Of a stretch of 64,000 bases of DNA, positions 54,884 to 64,000 are shown one piece after another (the first letter of the stretch is position 1; each line of letters starts with the position of its first letter). The notes beneath the pieces are model-generated. The model was not told the origin of the DNA, did no database searches, and saw nothing but the letters and a program-made list of their open reading frames with translations. Made by a program: the position numbers and the translations under genes. This DNA comes from Nostoc sp. TCL240-02 (GTDB lineage Bacteria > Cyanobacteriota > Cyanobacteriia > Cyanobacteriales > Nostocaceae), in assembly GCF_013343235.1 (NCBI RefSeq), contig NZ_CP040094.1, forward strand, positions 442,501-506,500. Reading direction: 5' to 3'.

Positions 54884-55672
54884 TCAAGATTCAGCCGATG
54901 CCAACCGCAATTTCTCGGCAGTTCGCAAAATTTGCCCCGCTAAAACTGCTGCACCAAAACCATTATCGATATTTACTACACCTACTCCCGCAGCACAAGA
55001 GTTAAGCATTGTCAATAAAGGTGCTAAACCGCCAAAACTTGCGCCATAGCCAATGCTGGTGGGTACGGCAATTACAGGACAACTTGCTAAACCAGCGACA
55101 ACGCTGGGTAAAGCGCCTTCCATTCCTGCCACGACAATCAACACCGATGCTGACTCAATCAGGTGGCGGTTACTTAATAAACGGTGAATTCCGGCAACGC
55201 CAACATCCCAGAGGCGCTGTACCCGAAAACCAGAAAGTTCAGCAGTGATAGCCGCTTCTTCAGCAACAGCTAAATCGGCAGTACCAGCAGAAAGAATGCC
55301 GATTTCACCCCTGAATTGTGGTTCGATGGTAGGGGGAGCGATCGCACAAATTCGCGCCGAATCGTAATATCGCAAGCCGCTAACTTTGGATTGCAGTACG
55401 GCATAAACTGCTGGTTCAATGCGAGTCGCCATCACTACTGGGTTGCGGAGGCGCATTACCTCCATAATTTGAGCAATTTGATCTGGCGTTTTACCAGGGC
55501 CCCAAATTACCTCTGGGAAACCAGTTCTTAGCTGGCGATGATGGTCAATTTTGGCAAATTCACCCACAGACTCATAAGTTAAGTCTTTGAGTGAGTCGAA
55601 TGCCGTATCTGGCGTAACTTTACCATTGGCAACCGCTTCGAGGAGCGATCGCAAAGTTTCATTTTGAGACAC
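54884..55672 (-). CDS. larB: LarB, nickel-pincer cofactor biosynthesis
   Basis: 262 residues. C-terminal AIR-carboxylase-like (PurE-like) domain: GILSAGTADLAVAEEAAITA, RLWDVGVAGIHRLL, VAGMEGALPSVVAGL, PVIAVPTSIGYGASFGG. LarB carboxylates nicotinate adenine dinucleotide in the first step to the nickel-pincer nucleotide cofactor of lactate racemase-type enzymes. No larC or larE is in the window. Its substrate comes from the pathway encoded at 38.8-43.6 kb. Confidence 0.93.
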   Translation of the reverse strand: MSQNETLRSLLEAVANGKVTPDTAFDSLKDLTYESVGEFAKIDHHRQLRTGFPEVIWGPGKTPDQIAQIMEVMRLRNPVVMATRIEPAVYAVLQSKVSGLRYYDSARICAIAPPTIEPQFRGEIGILSAGTADLAVAEEAAITAELSGFRVQRLWDVGVAGIHRLLSNRHLIESASVLIVVAGMEGALPSVVAGLASCPVIAVPTSIGYGASFGGLAPLLTMLNSCAAGVGVVNIDNGFGAAVLAGQILRTAEKLRLASAES

Positions 55673-55744
55673 TGGTCAGTTGTTTTGATTTTATAAATGT
55701 TGCCAAACGTGCCACCAAGGGCGGAGATTACAGTACTTTAAACT

Positions 55745-57562
55745 CTATTCTGTTACTTTCAGTTCATATTTGTTCCACATCGTTCCTTTTTGGGAACCAA
55801 GTGCAGAGAATTTGACGTTTTGGATGCGATCGCGCACTGCAACTAAAGATAAAGGATTCACTAAATAAATATAAGGCAAATATTCTTGAGAAAGGCGTTG
55901 CGTTTGGGCATAAATTTCTTTCCGCTTGACTTCATCTAACTCTCGCGCTGCTTGAATGTAAAGACGACCAATTTCCGCCTCCCAATCTGCAACTTGCCAA
56001 CCAATAAGTGGTTCTTGCCCTGCTTGAAGTTTCTGATTGAAGGTGTGTAATCCGCCTTCCGGCAACCAAACATTAGCCCCATCATTTGGTTCAATCCCTC
56101 CAATAAAGCCTAAGATATAGCATTCCCAATCGAGTGAATTAGAAAGCTTGTCTGTAAGGGTATTGAAAGCAATTGGATTAAAATCAACTTGAATACCAAT
56201 TTTATTCAAATCTTGCTTAATTTGCGCTCCCATTAACACACGAGTTTTATTTTCAGCATTCGTTAATAAACTAAAGCGTACATGATTACCATTAGCATCT
56301 AGTAACTGTTTATTAGGATTATATTTAAAACCTGCACTTAATAGTAATTTTTTAGCTTTTTCTTGATTATATTCATAAACCTTAAGACCTTTTTCTGGAG
56401 GAAAATAGTAAGGACTCTGAATTTCTATCGGTGAATTTTGCAACACACCAATTCCCCGAAAAACATTATTTAACATTGTTTGACGGTCGATTGCATAAGC
56501 AACTGCTTGTCTAAAAGCAAGGGTATTAAACCAACGGGATTTAATTGGATCAATTACAGACTTTCCATTTTGCCGCCGACCTTTGTTGAGATTAAATGAA
56601 ATATAAGTATTGCTAAATTCCGGCCCGCCATTATAGATAGTAAACTTTCCCCGCTTTTCTTCGCCCTTCAGTAGTGAAAAGTTTTCAGGAGATACAGTAA
56701 CTGTATCTAATCCTCCAGAGCGAAACTGAAGAATGATTGTATCTGTAGATTCAACAATTTGCCAAACAATGCGTTCAACATAAGGTAACTGATTACCTTG
56801 GCTATCTTTGCGCCAGTAATAAGGATTGCGCCGAAATACTACACGCTGACTAGGAGTATAACTTTCTATTTTATAAGAACCATTGACAATAATTTTACTG
56901 GGATCTGTATCTGTTCCCCAAGTAGATAAAAACTTAGGATTACCTTTAGCATCTTTAGATTTCAATGATTCAGATAAAGCATGTTTTGGCAAAATTCCAA
57001 CTGAATTTGTTGATGCTCCTGTAGTAGTAGAAATGAAAGGAGCAAAAGGTTCGGGTAAAATAAATTCAATTTGGCGATCGCCTATTTTTCTAACTTTAGG
57101 AAAACTAGCACTAGAACCAATTTTAAGACTATCTTTCCAATCGGTAGGAATCTGTGGATTGAAAATTACATCCTCATAAGTGAAGATGACATCATCTACA
57201 GTAAGTGGTTCGCCATCTGACCATTTTAAGTTTTCTCGCAGAGTAAAAGTAACTCGCTTTTTATCGTCAGAAATATCCCACGATTCAGCTAAAGCTGGCT
57301 CAATTTTGCCTGTAATACCATTGAGGGTAGTTAGTCCTTCACTCGTGAATAGAAAAACATGAGGATATTCCTGATTGAAGGCATAGTTAAAAGTTTTCGG
57401 GTCGCCGATAGTGCTTGTAACCCATTGCGATACTTGCGCCGCCTTACTCTTAAAATTAATTGGGTTGCAACTGATAAGAGCTATCTGACAAATCAAAAAT
57501 AGACTGAATATTACTAAAACCGCAGACCTACGACGGCAGTCAGGCAAGAGGGCAAAAATCAT
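55745..57562 (-). CDS. ABC transporter substrate-binding lipoprotein, family 5 (peptide type)
   Basis: 605 residues. Lipoprotein signal with lipobox ALISC (Cys32), then SBP_bac_5 features: PALAESWDISDDKKRVTFTL, LKWSDGEPLTVDDVIFTYED, FRQAVAYAIDRQTMLNNVFR. It should bind oligopeptides or similar solutes in the periplasm. Closely related to the next gene upstream (57767-59563), plainly a tandem duplication. No permease or ATPase gene is adjacent. Confidence 0.9.
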   Translation of the reverse strand: MIFALLPDCRRRSAVLVIFSLFLICQIALISCNPINFKSKAAQVSQWVTSTIGDPKTFNYAFNQEYPHVFLFTSEGLTTLNGITGKIEPALAESWDISDDKKRVTFTLRENLKWSDGEPLTVDDVIFTYEDVIFNPQIPTDWKDSLKIGSSASFPKVRKIGDRQIEFILPEPFAPFISTTTGASTNSVGILPKHALSESLKSKDAKGNPKFLSTWGTDTDPSKIIVNGSYKIESYTPSQRVVFRRNPYYWRKDSQGNQLPYVERIVWQIVESTDTIILQFRSGGLDTVTVSPENFSLLKGEEKRGKFTIYNGGPEFSNTYISFNLNKGRRQNGKSVIDPIKSRWFNTLAFRQAVAYAIDRQTMLNNVFRGIGVLQNSPIEIQSPYYFPPEKGLKVYEYNQEKAKKLLLSAGFKYNPNKQLLDANGNHVRFSLLTNAENKTRVLMGAQIKQDLNKIGIQVDFNPIAFNTLTDKLSNSLDWECYILGFIGGIEPNDGANVWLPEGGLHTFNQKLQAGQEPLIGWQVADWEAEIGRLYIQAARELDEVKRKEIYAQTQRLSQEYLPYIYLVNPLSLVAVRDRIQNVKFSALGSQKGTMWNKYELKVTE

Positions 57563-57619
57563 AGAACTGAAAGACTAAACTGTTTGCATAATACACCTCC
57601 TGTTCAGTATTGATTGCAT

Positions 57620-57763
57620 AAGGGGAATTGGGGAGTGGGGGGAGGCAGGGGGATGAGGGTGAGAATTATTCAACAAGTCTCTCCCTTGTCTCTCCCCTCT
57701 TCCTTGTCCCTCCTATCTCTTATCGATGACCAATTCCCAATTCCCAATTCCCAATTCCCATAA
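57620..57763. repeat. Short tandem repeats between the two binding-protein genes
   Basis: GGGGAGTGGGGGGAGGCAGG, CTCTCCCTTGTCTCTCCCCT and four CCAATTC copies. Confidence 0.85.
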
Positions 57764-57766
57764 ATA

Positions 57767-59563
57767 TTAAGTAGCTTTTTTATCTACTACTTTGAGTTCA
57801 TAAATATTCCAATTGTAACTTCCTATGGCTGAGTATTTTACGTTCTCAATAGTATTACGCACGGCTACTAAAGCTAGGGAATTAAATAGGTGAATAAAAG
57901 GCAGATATTCTTGTGAGAGTTGTTGTGTTTCTGCATAGATAGCTTTGCGTTTTGTTTCATCGAACTCTCTTGCCCCTGCGATGTACAGGTCTTCAATTTT
58001 CTGCTCCCAATCGGTAGCTTTCCAACCTACTGTTGGGGATTGTCCGGCTTGAGCTTTTTGATTAAATACATGAAAGTTACCTTCTACAGACCAGACATTG
58101 AAACCATCTTGTGGCTCAATACCACCAGTGATGGCTCCATACCAACATTCCCAATCTAGGGTATTAGAAATTTTTTCTCCAATAATACTGAAGTCAAGAA
58201 ATTGTAAATCAACCTTAATGCCTATCTTGCCAAGATCCTGTTGAATTTTCGGTGTAATTGTTGGTCTATTACCAGCAACAGCCATCATTGTGAAGCGAAC
58301 TCGATTGCCATCCGCATCCAATAGCTGACCTTGATCATTGTATTTGAATCCTGCTCCCAGTAAAAGTTGTTTAGCTTTTTCTGGATTGTAATCATAAGTT
58401 TTTAAACCTTCTTTTGGAGAAAAATAATAGGGACTGGGAACAGAAATTGGAGAGTCTTGTGGTTCACCTAATCCCCGCAAAGTGTTGTTGATCATCGTTT
58501 GGCGATCAATAGCGTAGGCGACAGCCTGCCTAAAAGCAACGTTGTTAAAAACACGAGACTTAATGGGATCTACAACAGTCTTGCCATTGCGACTACCTTT
58601 ATTGAGATTGAAAGTTATAAAACTTGTGCCAGAGTCAGGCCCAGCATTTTTAATAGTAAAGTTACCCCGTTTTTCTTGACGCTTGAGCAATTGAAAATTT
58701 CCAGGGCCAATTTCTAGTAAATCTAACCCTCCAGAACGAAATTGAAGTAAAGCTGTATCAGGCGATTCCACAATTTGCCAAATTACACGCTCAATATATG
58801 GTAGTTGTTTTCCTTGTGCATCTTTTTTGCGCCAGTAGTAAGGGTTGCGCCGAAATGTTAAGCGTTGATTGGTTGAATAACTCTCGATCGCGTAAGGGCC
58901 ATTAACAATGATTTTTTTCGGGTCTGTGTCGGTTCCCCAAGTGGACATAAACACTGGCTTACCATCAGAGTTTTTGGCTTCCACTGTGGCACGTAGGGCG
59001 TGTTCTGGTAGTATTCCTACCCCTGCTGCAATTGATCGCAAGAAAGGAGAAAACGGTTCTGGCAGAATAAATTCTACTCGGCGATCGTCTACTTTGCGGA
59101 CTTTGAGAAAAGTCTTACTGCTCCCAATGCGGAGAGCATCTTGGATATAAGTGGGAATGCGCTTGTTCATGTAGATGTCATTAAAAGAGAAAACGACATC
59201 ATCGGCTGTTAATGGCTGACCATCCGACCACTTCAATCCTTCTCGCAAGGTGAAGACAAACCGCAGTTTATCTGGGGAGATTTCCCAAGATTCAGCCAAA
59301 GCTGGCTCAATTTCTTTAGTTATTCCGTTTTGAGTTGCTAATGCTTCATAAGTGAAACCAGAAATATTGGGAGATTCTTGGATGAGGGCGTAGTTAAAGG
59401 TTTTAGGGTCAGTGGTAGTAGAAATCACCAGTTGGGGAACTTGTGCAGCTGCGGTTTTAAAGTTAGATGGGTTGCACGCGGTAACTGTAATTGCTGTTGC
59501 CGAAGCCAGAATTATTGGTAAGCAAAAACGCTTAATTATGTGAAAAATTGTAGAATATTTCAT
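57767..59563 (-). CDS. ABC transporter substrate-binding lipoprotein, family 5 (paralogue)
   Basis: 598 residues from ATG 59563 (MKYSTIFHIIKRFCLP); lipobox TVTAC (Cys30). Same motifs as the downstream paralogue (LKWSDGQPLTADDVVFSFND, FRQAVAYAIDRQTMINNTLR). Its ATG is only 5 bp after the ispF stop, so translation may be coupled to ispF. An in-frame upstream start at 59605 would overlap ispF and has no signal-peptide logic. Confidence 0.9.
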   Translation of the reverse strand: MKYSTIFHIIKRFCLPIILASATAITVTACNPSNFKTAAAQVPQLVISTTTDPKTFNYALIQESPNISGFTYEALATQNGITKEIEPALAESWEISPDKLRFVFTLREGLKWSDGQPLTADDVVFSFNDIYMNKRIPTYIQDALRIGSSKTFLKVRKVDDRRVEFILPEPFSPFLRSIAAGVGILPEHALRATVEAKNSDGKPVFMSTWGTDTDPKKIIVNGPYAIESYSTNQRLTFRRNPYYWRKKDAQGKQLPYIERVIWQIVESPDTALLQFRSGGLDLLEIGPGNFQLLKRQEKRGNFTIKNAGPDSGTSFITFNLNKGSRNGKTVVDPIKSRVFNNVAFRQAVAYAIDRQTMINNTLRGLGEPQDSPISVPSPYYFSPKEGLKTYDYNPEKAKQLLLGAGFKYNDQGQLLDADGNRVRFTMMAVAGNRPTITPKIQQDLGKIGIKVDLQFLDFSIIGEKISNTLDWECWYGAITGGIEPQDGFNVWSVEGNFHVFNQKAQAGQSPTVGWKATDWEQKIEDLYIAGAREFDETKRKAIYAETQQLSQEYLPFIHLFNSLALVAVRNTIENVKYSAIGSYNWNIYELKVVDKKAT

Positions 59564-59568
59564 AATTT

Positions 59569-60051
59569 TTATTCTTTCAAAAGCAAGACAACAGCATAAG
59601 CACATATACCTTCTTTACGTCCAACGGGGCCTAATTTTTCGTTGGTGGTGGCTTTGATGCCAATTTGATTTGGTTCTAATTCTAAAATTGCCGCTAATTT
59701 GTCCCGCATATTAACAATATGAGGCTTTAATTTTGGACGTTCTGCTACTACCACCGAGTCAATATTTCCTATCTGCCAGCCTCGATCCCGAATCAATTGA
59801 TGTACTTGAGTTAATAGTACTAAACTATCTGCCCCCGCCCATTGAGGATCGCTAGGCGGAAAGTAATGACCAATATCCCCCAAAGATAATGCCCCAAGCA
59901 TGGCATCCATAATCGCGTGCGTTAATACATCAGCGTCACTGTGCCCTAATAAACCCAGTTCATGGGGAATTTGAATTCCACCTAAAATCAAAGCGCGATC
60001 GCTCACTAATCGATGGATATCGTAGCCGTTACCAATACGAATTTTTGTCAT
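59569..60051 (-). CDS. ispF: 2-C-methyl-D-erythritol 2,4-cyclodiphosphate synthase
   Basis: 160 residues. MEP-pathway enzyme making isoprenoid precursors for carotenoids, chlorophyll tail and quinones. Metal ligands in GNGYDIHRL (Asp, His) and [17 protein letters not shown] (His); [20 protein letters not shown] near the C-terminus. I use ATG 60051; the frame runs seven codons up into GTCATTT-type repeat. It follows trmD after 48 bp. Confidence 0.96.
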   Translation of the reverse strand: MTKIRIGNGYDIHRLVSDRALILGGIQIPHELGLLGHSDADVLTHAIMDAMLGALSLGDIGHYFPPSDPQWAGADSLVLLTQVHQLIRDRGWQIGNIDSVVVAERPKLKPHIVNMRDKLAAILELEPNQIGIKATTNEKLGPVGRKEGICAYAVVLLLKE

Positions 60052-60140
60052 TTGTTGTTGGTCATTTGTCATTTGTCATTTGTCAGGAGTTAGAAATTAT
60101 TATTCTCCCCCTACTCCCCTGCTCCCCTGCTCCCCCTGCT
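60050..60140. repeat. Short tandem repeats across the trmD 3' end
   Basis: TCATTTGTCATTTGTCATTT copies, then CTCCCCTGCTCCCCTGCTCC copies that run into the trmD coding end. Confidence 0.85.
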
Positions 60141-60816
60141 TCAATTTCTCCAGGAGGTCAGGGCGGCGATCGCGGGTTTTTTGAATTTGTTGTTCGTAAC
60201 GCCACCTGGCGATCGCTGCATGATTCCCACTGAGCAAAACATCAGGTACTTTCAAACCGCGAAAATTGGCAGGGCGAGTATATTGGGGATAATCTAATAA
60301 CCCTTCCTCAAAACTTTCTGCGGTGAGAGACTCAGTTTTGGCCACAGTTCCTGGTATTAGTCGCACTACACCATTAATCAAAGCCATTGCTGGAATTTCT
60401 CCGCCAGTCAGAATAAAATCGCCTAGAGATACTTCCCGAGTTACCAAATGCAGCACCCGCTCATCGACTCCTTCGTAATGCCCACAAATAACTACTAGCT
60501 GGTCATAATTTGTCACCAATTCTTTCAAAAGAGATTGATTAATTGTTTGACCCTGTGGACTCATCAAAATTATTTCTCTTCGGGGTAGAATCGGCAGCGA
60601 CTCCACAGCGGTAAAAATCGGTTCTGGCTTCATTAGCATCCCAACGCCGCCGCCGTAGGGTTCATCATCCACCTTTCGGTGCTTATCAGTGGTAAAGTCC
60701 CGTGGATTAACCAGATGCACTTCGGCAATCTGTTTAGCTAAGGCTTTACCCAGTAATCCAGAATTGAGAACAGAGTTAAAACAGTCAGGAAAAAGTGTAA
60801 CTATATCAAAGCGCAC
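60100..60816 (-). CDS. trmD: tRNA (guanine-37-N1)-methyltransferase
   Basis: 238 residues. SPOUT-class enzyme that methylates G37 next to the anticodon and prevents frameshifting. MRFDIVTLFPDCFNSVLNSG, VDDEPYGGGVGMLMKPEP, VVICGHYEGVDERV and SLGDFILTGGEIPAM form the AdoMet knot. The last 12 or so residues (KQGEQGSRGVGGE) are encoded by a short tandem repeat that has replaced or extended the native tail. Confidence 0.95.
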   Translation of the reverse strand: MRFDIVTLFPDCFNSVLNSGLLGKALAKQIAEVHLVNPRDFTTDKHRKVDDEPYGGGVGMLMKPEPIFTAVESLPILPRREIILMSPQGQTINQSLLKELVTNYDQLVVICGHYEGVDERVLHLVTREVSLGDFILTGGEIPAMALINGVVRLIPGTVAKTESLTAESFEEGLLDYPQYTRPANFRGLKVPDVLLSGNHAAIARWRYEQQIQKTRDRRPDLLEKLKQGEQGSRGVGGE

Positions 60817-61354
60817 AGTTATTCGTATTCAAGGACACTAATCTTAAATTTGGATGTCTAGCAAACACCGCCAAGCCAAGGTCGAGTCAAACTCCAGTCA
60901 AACTTTATCAATAGTATCTAAAACTACCAGACCTCTTGGATTTTAGATGGGATCAAAAGTTTTTCTAATTACTTAATTTATGTTTAAATGTTGTCACAAC
61001 TACATTTAAATTAATAATCATATCAAGTTAACAACTTCCAGGATGCATCGAGCCAGCCTCAGAAAAAAGCGTAGTCTTACCTGCTCATCCCTAGCCCCAG
61101 AGGGAGAATCTAGCCCCCTAAAGACTATTTTGCCCTGCTGCAAGTGGACAGGTGAAAAACAAGGCCCTGGCTTTGAGGAATGGGAACAAACACGTTTAGA
61201 CTGAGGCAACGCGAGCGTTAAGCGAGAATTCGGAGAGTGGCTGCCCAGTTTCAAAACTTCCACAAAGTGTCCTCTCAAAAGTTGCAAAGCGCAAAAATCA
61301 TCAGCCTTCTGAACCTTGTTAAATTCACCTGAAGTTGTTGACAGGAGAAACAAA
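60817..61354. other. Long leader region before cphB with a possible 53-codon frame
   Basis: About 540 bp. The first 200 bp are AT-rich. From about 61020 to 61300 base composition rises sharply, and a plus-strand frame 61043-61204 (MHRASLRKKRSLTCSSLAPE, with CCKW later) is open, but it has no spaced ribosome site. It may be a structured leader or an RNA. I cannot match it to a known RNA family. Confidence 0.4.
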
Positions 61355-62218
61355 ATGCCGCAATTACAAGCTAAATCGCTAGAAATGAGGACACCCCAAG
61401 CAACTAAAACCGCCGTTCTGGTTATCGGAGGCGCAGAAGACAAAGTTCATGGGCGCGAAATCCTACGAACTTTTTTTGGACGTGCCGGTGCTAGTAAGGC
61501 TTATATTACAATTATTCCATCTGCCTCTCGCGAACCTGCCATCATTGGTGGTCGGTACATTCGCATTTTTGAAGAAATGGGTGCCCAAAAGGTAGAGATT
61601 TTAGACATCCGCGAACGCGAACAGTGTGAAGCCTCTCAAATCAAAGCATCCTTAGAAGCCTGTAGTGGGGTATTTTTGACAGGAGGAGATCAACTGCGTC
61701 TCTGTGGCGTATTGGCAGATACGCCAGCAATGGAAATTATTCGGCAGAGGGTTAGGGCAGGGCAACTGACGTTAGCAGGCACCAGTGCAGGAGCGGCAGT
61801 GATGGGGCATCACATGATTGCTGGCGGCGGGAGTGGAGAGTCGCCAAATCGTTCCCTAGTAGATATGGCAACGGGTTTGGGATTTATTCCTGAAGTCATT
61901 GTTGATCAACATTTTCACAACCGGAATCGGATGGGGCGGTTGATTAGTGCGATCGCAGCTCACCCCGATCGCTTAGGTATTGGCATTGACGAAGATACTT
62001 GTGCAGTGTTTGAACGTGATGGCTGGTTACAAGTTATGGGTAAAGGCAGTGTCACCATTGTCGATCCCACTGAAGCCACCCACACCAACGAACCCCATGT
62101 TGGTGCTAATGAACCATTAACCGTGCATAATTTACGTCTCCATATCCTCAGCTACGGCGATCGCTTCCACCTGTACCAGCGCACTGTATTGCCTGCTGTA
62201 CACCGGATCTCCAGCTGA
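61355..62218 (+). CDS. cphB: Cyanophycinase
   Basis: 287 residues. Serine-type exopeptidase that cuts cyanophycin to beta-Asp-Arg dipeptides in the cytoplasm. Nucleophile Ser144 in LAGTSAGAAVMGHHMI; SGVFLTGGDQLRL and VIVDQHFHNRNRMGRLISAI are family motifs. CAGGAGAAACAAA precedes ATG 61355; an in-frame start at 61316 lacks a site. Followed by cphA on the same strand after about 430 bp, the usual order. Confidence 0.96.
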   Translation: MPQLQAKSLEMRTPQATKTAVLVIGGAEDKVHGREILRTFFGRAGASKAYITIIPSASREPAIIGGRYIRIFEEMGAQKVEILDIREREQCEASQIKASLEACSGVFLTGGDQLRLCGVLADTPAMEIIRQRVRAGQLTLAGTSAGAAVMGHHMIAGGGSGESPNRSLVDMATGLGFIPEVIVDQHFHNRNRMGRLISAIAAHPDRLGIGIDEDTCAVFERDGWLQVMGKGSVTIVDPTEATHTNEPHVGANEPLTVHNLRLHILSYGDRFHLYQRTVLPAVHRISS

Positions 62219-62645
62219 CGGGATAGAGTATCTGAGGTTACACTGAGTTGACCACAAATTTTAGATTTTGGATTTTGCGAAAAGTTGTATGTAAGGAGCG
62301 TTTACCGACCTAGCAAACTTTTCAAGACGGATTATAGATTAAAAGAGCTTTTCGGCAGATGCCGCTAGAAAGTGGGTAAAACAAATCTAAAAACCCCTCG
62401 ATGACTAGTTGACGCTACGCTATCGTAAATCTAAAATTACCAGAGCTAAGTACCCTAATTGTCTCTTTTAATCCAAAATCATAAATCTAAAATCCCAAAT
62501 CAGTTGACCGCACATTTATTTCTTGTTGTAGAAAAATGATGAGAATACTATGTAAAAAGAAAAAACTGTTTGCAACGAACAGTTTAGCGGTCAATTACAG
62601 TATGAAACTAGAATTTTGGTTCCGAATCTCCATCTACCTATTCCC
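62219..62645. other. cphB-cphA intergenic region with dispersed repeats
   Basis: TTTTAGATTTTGGATTTTGC at 62260 and AATCCAAAATCATAAATCTA near 62471 are inverted copies of a repeat common in Nostoc genomes. The 3' 130 bp (AACTGTTTGCAACGAACAGT hairpin near 62564) may hold the cphA promoter or leader. Confidence 0.55.
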
Positions 62646-64000
62646 ATGAGAATCCTCAAGATCCAGACCTTACGCGGCCCAAACTATTGGAGCATTCGAC
62701 GCCACAAGCTGATCGTCATGCGCCTCGATTTAGAAACCCTTGCCGAGACGCCCTCGAATGAAATTCCAGGCTTTTATGAAGGACTAGTTGAGGCGCTGCC
62801 GAGTCTGGAGGGTCATTATTGTTCGCCTGGCTGTCGTGGTGGTTTTTTGATGCGAGTCAAAGAAGGCACGATGATCGGCCATATCGTAGAACATGTAGCT
62901 TTAGAACTCCAGGAATTAGCTGGTATGCACGTCGGCTTTGGTCGCACCCGCGAAACTGCCACACCCGGAATTTATCAAGTAGTAATTGAATACCAAAATG
63001 AGGAAGCAGGACGCTACGCTGGACGAGCCGCAGTGCGGCTGTGCCAGAGTATCGTTGATCGAGGCCGTTATCCCAAGGCAGAACTAGAGCAAGATATCCA
63101 AGACCTAAAAGACTTCACCCGTGATGCTTCCTTGGGCCCTTCCACTGAAGCGATCATCAAAGAAGCAGAAAAAAGAGGTATTCCCTGGATGTCTCTAGAA
63201 GCCCGCTTTTTGATTCAGCTAGGCTATGGCGTGAACCAGAAGCGGATGCAGGCCACAATGACAGACAACACCAGCATTCTGGGTGTAGAACTAGCTTGCG
63301 ACAAAGAAGCTACTAAACGCATCCTCGCGGCAGCCGGTGCGCCAGTTCCCAGAGGTACAGTAATCAACTTCTTAGACGATTTAGAACAAGCTATTGAATA
63401 CGTTGGCGGCTATCCCATCGTCCTCAAGCCCTTGGATGGCAATCATGGACGTGGGATCACCATTGACATCAGAACTTGGGAAGAAGCAGAAGCCGGCTAC
63501 GAAGCAGCTAGACAGGTTTCTCGATCAATTATTGTCGAAAGATATTACGTTGGGCGTGACCATAGGGTATTGGTGGTAAATGGCAAAGTAGTCGCAGTCG
63601 CCGAACGCGTACCTGCTCACGTCATTGGCAACGGCAGATCCACTATCTCCGAACTGATTGAGGAAACAAACCTCGATCCAAATCGTGGTGAAGGACATGA
63701 TAACGTCCTGACCAAGATTGAACTAGATCGCACCAGCTACCAACTCTTAGAAAGGCAAGGCTATACCCTAAATAGCGTTCCACCCAAGGGTACTATTTGT
63801 TATCTCAGGGCAACAGCCAACTTAAGTACAGGTGGTAGCGCCGTAGATCGTACTGATGAAATTCACCCAGAAAATCTGTGGTTGGCACAACGGGTAGTCA
63901 AGATTATCGGTTTAGATATCGCCGGACTCGATATCGTCACCACAGATATTAGCCGTCCCCTGCGGGAAGTCGATGGCGTAATTGTTGAAGTTAACGCTGC
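62646..64000 (+). CDS. cphA: Cyanophycin synthetase, N-terminal half (runs off the window)
   Basis: 451 codons present of about 900, no stop before the edge. Opens MRILKIQTLRGPNYWSIRRH, then the cyanophycin-specific N-terminal domain (GHIVEHVALELQELAGMHVG, GFGRTRETATPGIYQVV), followed by the ATP-grasp domain (PIVLKPLDGNHGRGITIDI, RDHRVLVVNGKVVAVAERVP, IVEVNAA at the edge). CphA builds multi-L-arginyl-poly-L-aspartate from ATP, Asp and Arg. The C-terminal Mur-ligase-like domain is beyond the window. Confidence 0.97.
   Translation, partial: MRILKIQTLRGPNYWSIRRHKLIVMRLDLETLAETPSNEIPGFYEGLVEALPSLEGHYCSPGCRGGFLMRVKEGTMIGHIVEHVALELQELAGMHVGFGRTRETATPGIYQVVIEYQNEEAGRYAGRAAVRLCQSIVDRGRYPKAELEQDIQDLKDFTRDASLGPSTEAIIKEAEKRGIPWMSLEARFLIQLGYGVNQKRMQATMTDNTSILGVELACDKEATKRILAAAGAPVPRGTVINFLDDLEQAIEYVGGYPIVLKPLDGNHGRGITIDIRTWEEAEAGYEAARQVSRSIIVERYYVGRDHRVLVVNGKVVAVAERVPAHVIGNGRSTISELIEETNLDPNRGEGHDNVLTKIELDRTSYQLLERQGYTLNSVPPKGTICYLRATANLSTGGSAVDRTDEIHPENLWLAQRVVKIIGLDIAGLDIVTTDISRPLREVDGVIVEVNA

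Noticed and set aside
61018..61443. 141-codon minus-strand frame before and over cphB start
   Set aside because: Overlaps the cphB start and its ribosome site; no motif; likely chance in balanced-composition DNA.

Overview
The window reads as chromosomal DNA of a filamentous, heterocyst-forming-type cyanobacterium close to Nostoc. The evidence is the many HIP1 octamers (GCGATCGC), abundant short tandem heptanucleotide repeats between genes (CCCAATG, CCCAGTC, GTCATTT types), CyanoQ (psbQ), HemJ, cyanobacterial-type Hfq, a flv3-flv1 flavodiiron pair, cphB-cphA for cyanophycin, and a full ebo gene set. No rRNA, tRNA or CRISPR array was recognised. The species is an inference. Layout: 0-5.4 kb is an accessory segment with a Uma2-type nuclease-like gene, a 1244-residue NACHT NTPase with twelve near-identical HEAT-like repeats, and a HigBA toxin-antitoxin pair. 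5.7-8.6 kb holds an ada-alkA alkylation repair operon and an EamA transporter. 8.8-10 kb has divergent dapF and hfq. 10.1-17.6 kb is the ebo cluster: eboD divergent from eboA-eboB-eboC-eboE-eboF. 17.7-20 kb holds a haem catalase behind a long inverted repeat and an AbrB/PIN toxin-antitoxin pair. 20-28.5 kb is a wrecked accessory island. A caspase-like/NB-ARC/TPR gene there carries an in-frame TGA, a frameshift, an IS630 copy and an IS701 element inserted against the IS630 end; upstream on the same strand lie a lipase-like hydrolase and an unknown protein. 28.8-33.3 kb returns to housekeeping genes (psbQ, a thiO-like oxidase, hemJ). 33.7-37.1 kb is an LRR-Roc-COR-TIR gene whose LRR repeats carry the same 1-nt deletion twice. 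A second, intact IS630 copy follows. 38.8-43.6 kb is an NAD cofactor block (nadE, nrtR, nadD, pncB) with a probable NrtR operator before pncB. 44-49 kb has a 50-residue orphan gene, a broken brnT, flv1, flv3 and coaX. 49-55.7 kb is mixed (hydrolase, NUDIX, PEP-CTERM protein, small basic protein, argH, larB). 55.7-60.8 kb runs on one strand: trmD, ispF and two tandem oligopeptide-binding lipoproteins. The end holds cphB and the first half of cphA. How the parts relate: three large signal-transducing NTPases of the kind used in conflict, cell-death or self/non-self recognition (NACHT-HEAT, caspase-NB-ARC-TPR, LRR-Roc-COR-TIR) lie within 37 kb. All three have repeat domains made of almost identical DNA units, a sign of recent repeat expansion or gene conversion. 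Two of them are interrupted, and in the Roc gene the breaks sit inside the repeat array. This repeat-driven turnover is the most interesting signal in the window. Two further arrays of 21-bp units (about 20.1 and 37.2 kb) that encode heptad peptides lie next to the disrupted genes.
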